Assembly: GCF_014649815.1 (NCBI RefSeq)
Contig: NZ_BMTT01000017.1
Span: 81,424-145,423 of the forward strand
DNA: 64,000 nt
Direction: 5' to 3'
Origin: Streptomyces mutabilis
GTDB taxonomy: Bacteria > Actinomycetota > Actinomycetes > Streptomycetales > Streptomycetaceae
Shown here piece after piece: positions 63,718-64,000 of this stretch (the stretch's first letter is position 1; every line of letters starts with the position of its first letter). The notes below the pieces were generated by a model. That model saw nothing but the letters and a program-made list of their open reading frames with translations, did not search any database and was not told the origin of the DNA. The position numbers were made by a program, and so were the translations under genes.

Positions 63718-64000
63718 TCACTGCGGCGGGTTGCCGTGCTTGCGGGAGGGCAGGTCGGCGTGCTTGGTCTGCAGCATCGCCAGGGACCTGATGAGCACCT
63801 CGCGCGTCTCGGCGGGGTCGATGACGTCGTCTACGAGACCGCGTTCGGCCGCGTAGTACGGGTGCATCAGCTCGGTCTTGTACTCCTTGACCATGCGGGC
63901 GCGCGTGGCCTCGGGGTCCTCGGCCTCGGCGATCTGGCGGCGGAAGATGACGTTGGCCGCCCCCTCCGCGCCCATCACGGCGATCTCGTTGGTCGGCCAG
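63718..64000 (-). CDS. accB: Acyl-CoA carboxylase carboxyltransferase beta subunit, 3' end (partial)
   Basis: Only the last 94 codons are in the window; the gene runs off the right edge. The visible part reads WPTNEIAVMGAEGAANVIFRRQ at the edge (two parts of the conserved carboxyltransferase C-terminus) and ends ERGLVDDVIDPAETREVL...SRKHGNPPQ, typical of AccB/PccB subunits that transfer carboxyl from biotin to acyl-CoA. Linkage to accE points to the acetyl/propionyl-CoA carboxylase of the S. coelicolor AccB-AccE type; substrate preference cannot be judged from this fragment. Confidence 0.88.
   Translation of the reverse strand, partial: WPTNEIAVMGAEGAANVIFRRQIAEAEDPEATRARMVKEYKTELMHPYYAAERGLVDDVIDPAETREVLIRSLAMLQTKHADLPSRKHGNPPQ

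Overview
The window is high-GC, GTG-start-rich actinobacterial chromosome. Gene content (amtB-glnK-glnD with a GlnR-type box, nsdA, hupS, ndgR beside leuCD, rnc, glcP and two four-gene conservons) and gene order mark it as Streptomyces core chromosome. From memory, the order resembles the inverted SCO5592-SCO5535 stretch of S. coelicolor; I could not check this by alignment. There is no prophage, insertion sequence, CRISPR array or secondary-metabolite cluster.

Layout. 0-7.6 kb: khpA-like KH protein, rpsP, a SprT-like zinc protein, a methyltransferase, a lipoprotein, a second-type FtsH and ffh. 7.6-14 kb: the nitrogen-control operon amtB-glnK-glnD (read leftward) and nsdA. 14-24 kb: a small Prim-Pol-like protein, ftsY, an NCS1 nucleobase transporter, a decayed pseudogene, glcP and smc. 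24-29.5 kb: a coiled-coil microprotein, acyP, a CAP-domain secreted protein, an HxlR regulator, mutM, rnc, rpmF and a YceD/DUF177 protein. 29.6-38.7 kb: a DivIVA-like protein, coaD, rsmD, recG, a FakA/YloV-like protein, divergent rpmB, thiD and thiL. 38.9-47.8 kb: a stand-alone RAM-domain protein, ddl, gpsA, a PlsC-type acyltransferase, cofC, an OB-fold-like microprotein, hupS, leuD, leuC and divergent ndgR. 47.9-51.7 kb: five tRNA genes (three Glu, two Gln), a HAD phosphatase, gltX and a fumarylacetoacetate-hydrolase-family protein. 51.9-63.3 kb: a 62-residue protein with two ANPRRT motifs, then two tandem conservons cvnABCD. 63.5-64 kb: accE and the 3' end of the carboxyltransferase beta-subunit gene.

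How genes work together. SRP (Ffh) and its receptor (FtsY) are both present. AmtB, GlnK and GlnD form the ammonium-uptake and PII-modification module. The tRNA-Glu/Gln genes lie near GltX, which in actinobacteria charges both. NdgR is divergent from leuCD, its likely target. Each conservon encodes a sensor kinase-like protein (CvnA), a roadblock protein (CvnB), a DUF742 protein (CvnC) and a small GTPase (CvnD), probably acting as a membrane-associated complex. Most transcription units end in strong GC-rich inverted repeats, annotated individually.

The least explained signals are the ANPRRT-repeat small protein next to the conservons, a DasR-like (dre) sequence inside the tRNA cluster, the conserved C-terminal motif shared by both CvnA proteins after otherwise divergent low-complexity tails, a 24-bp perfect palindrome in the rpmB leader, and palindromic operators at the glcP and NCS1 transporter promoters.
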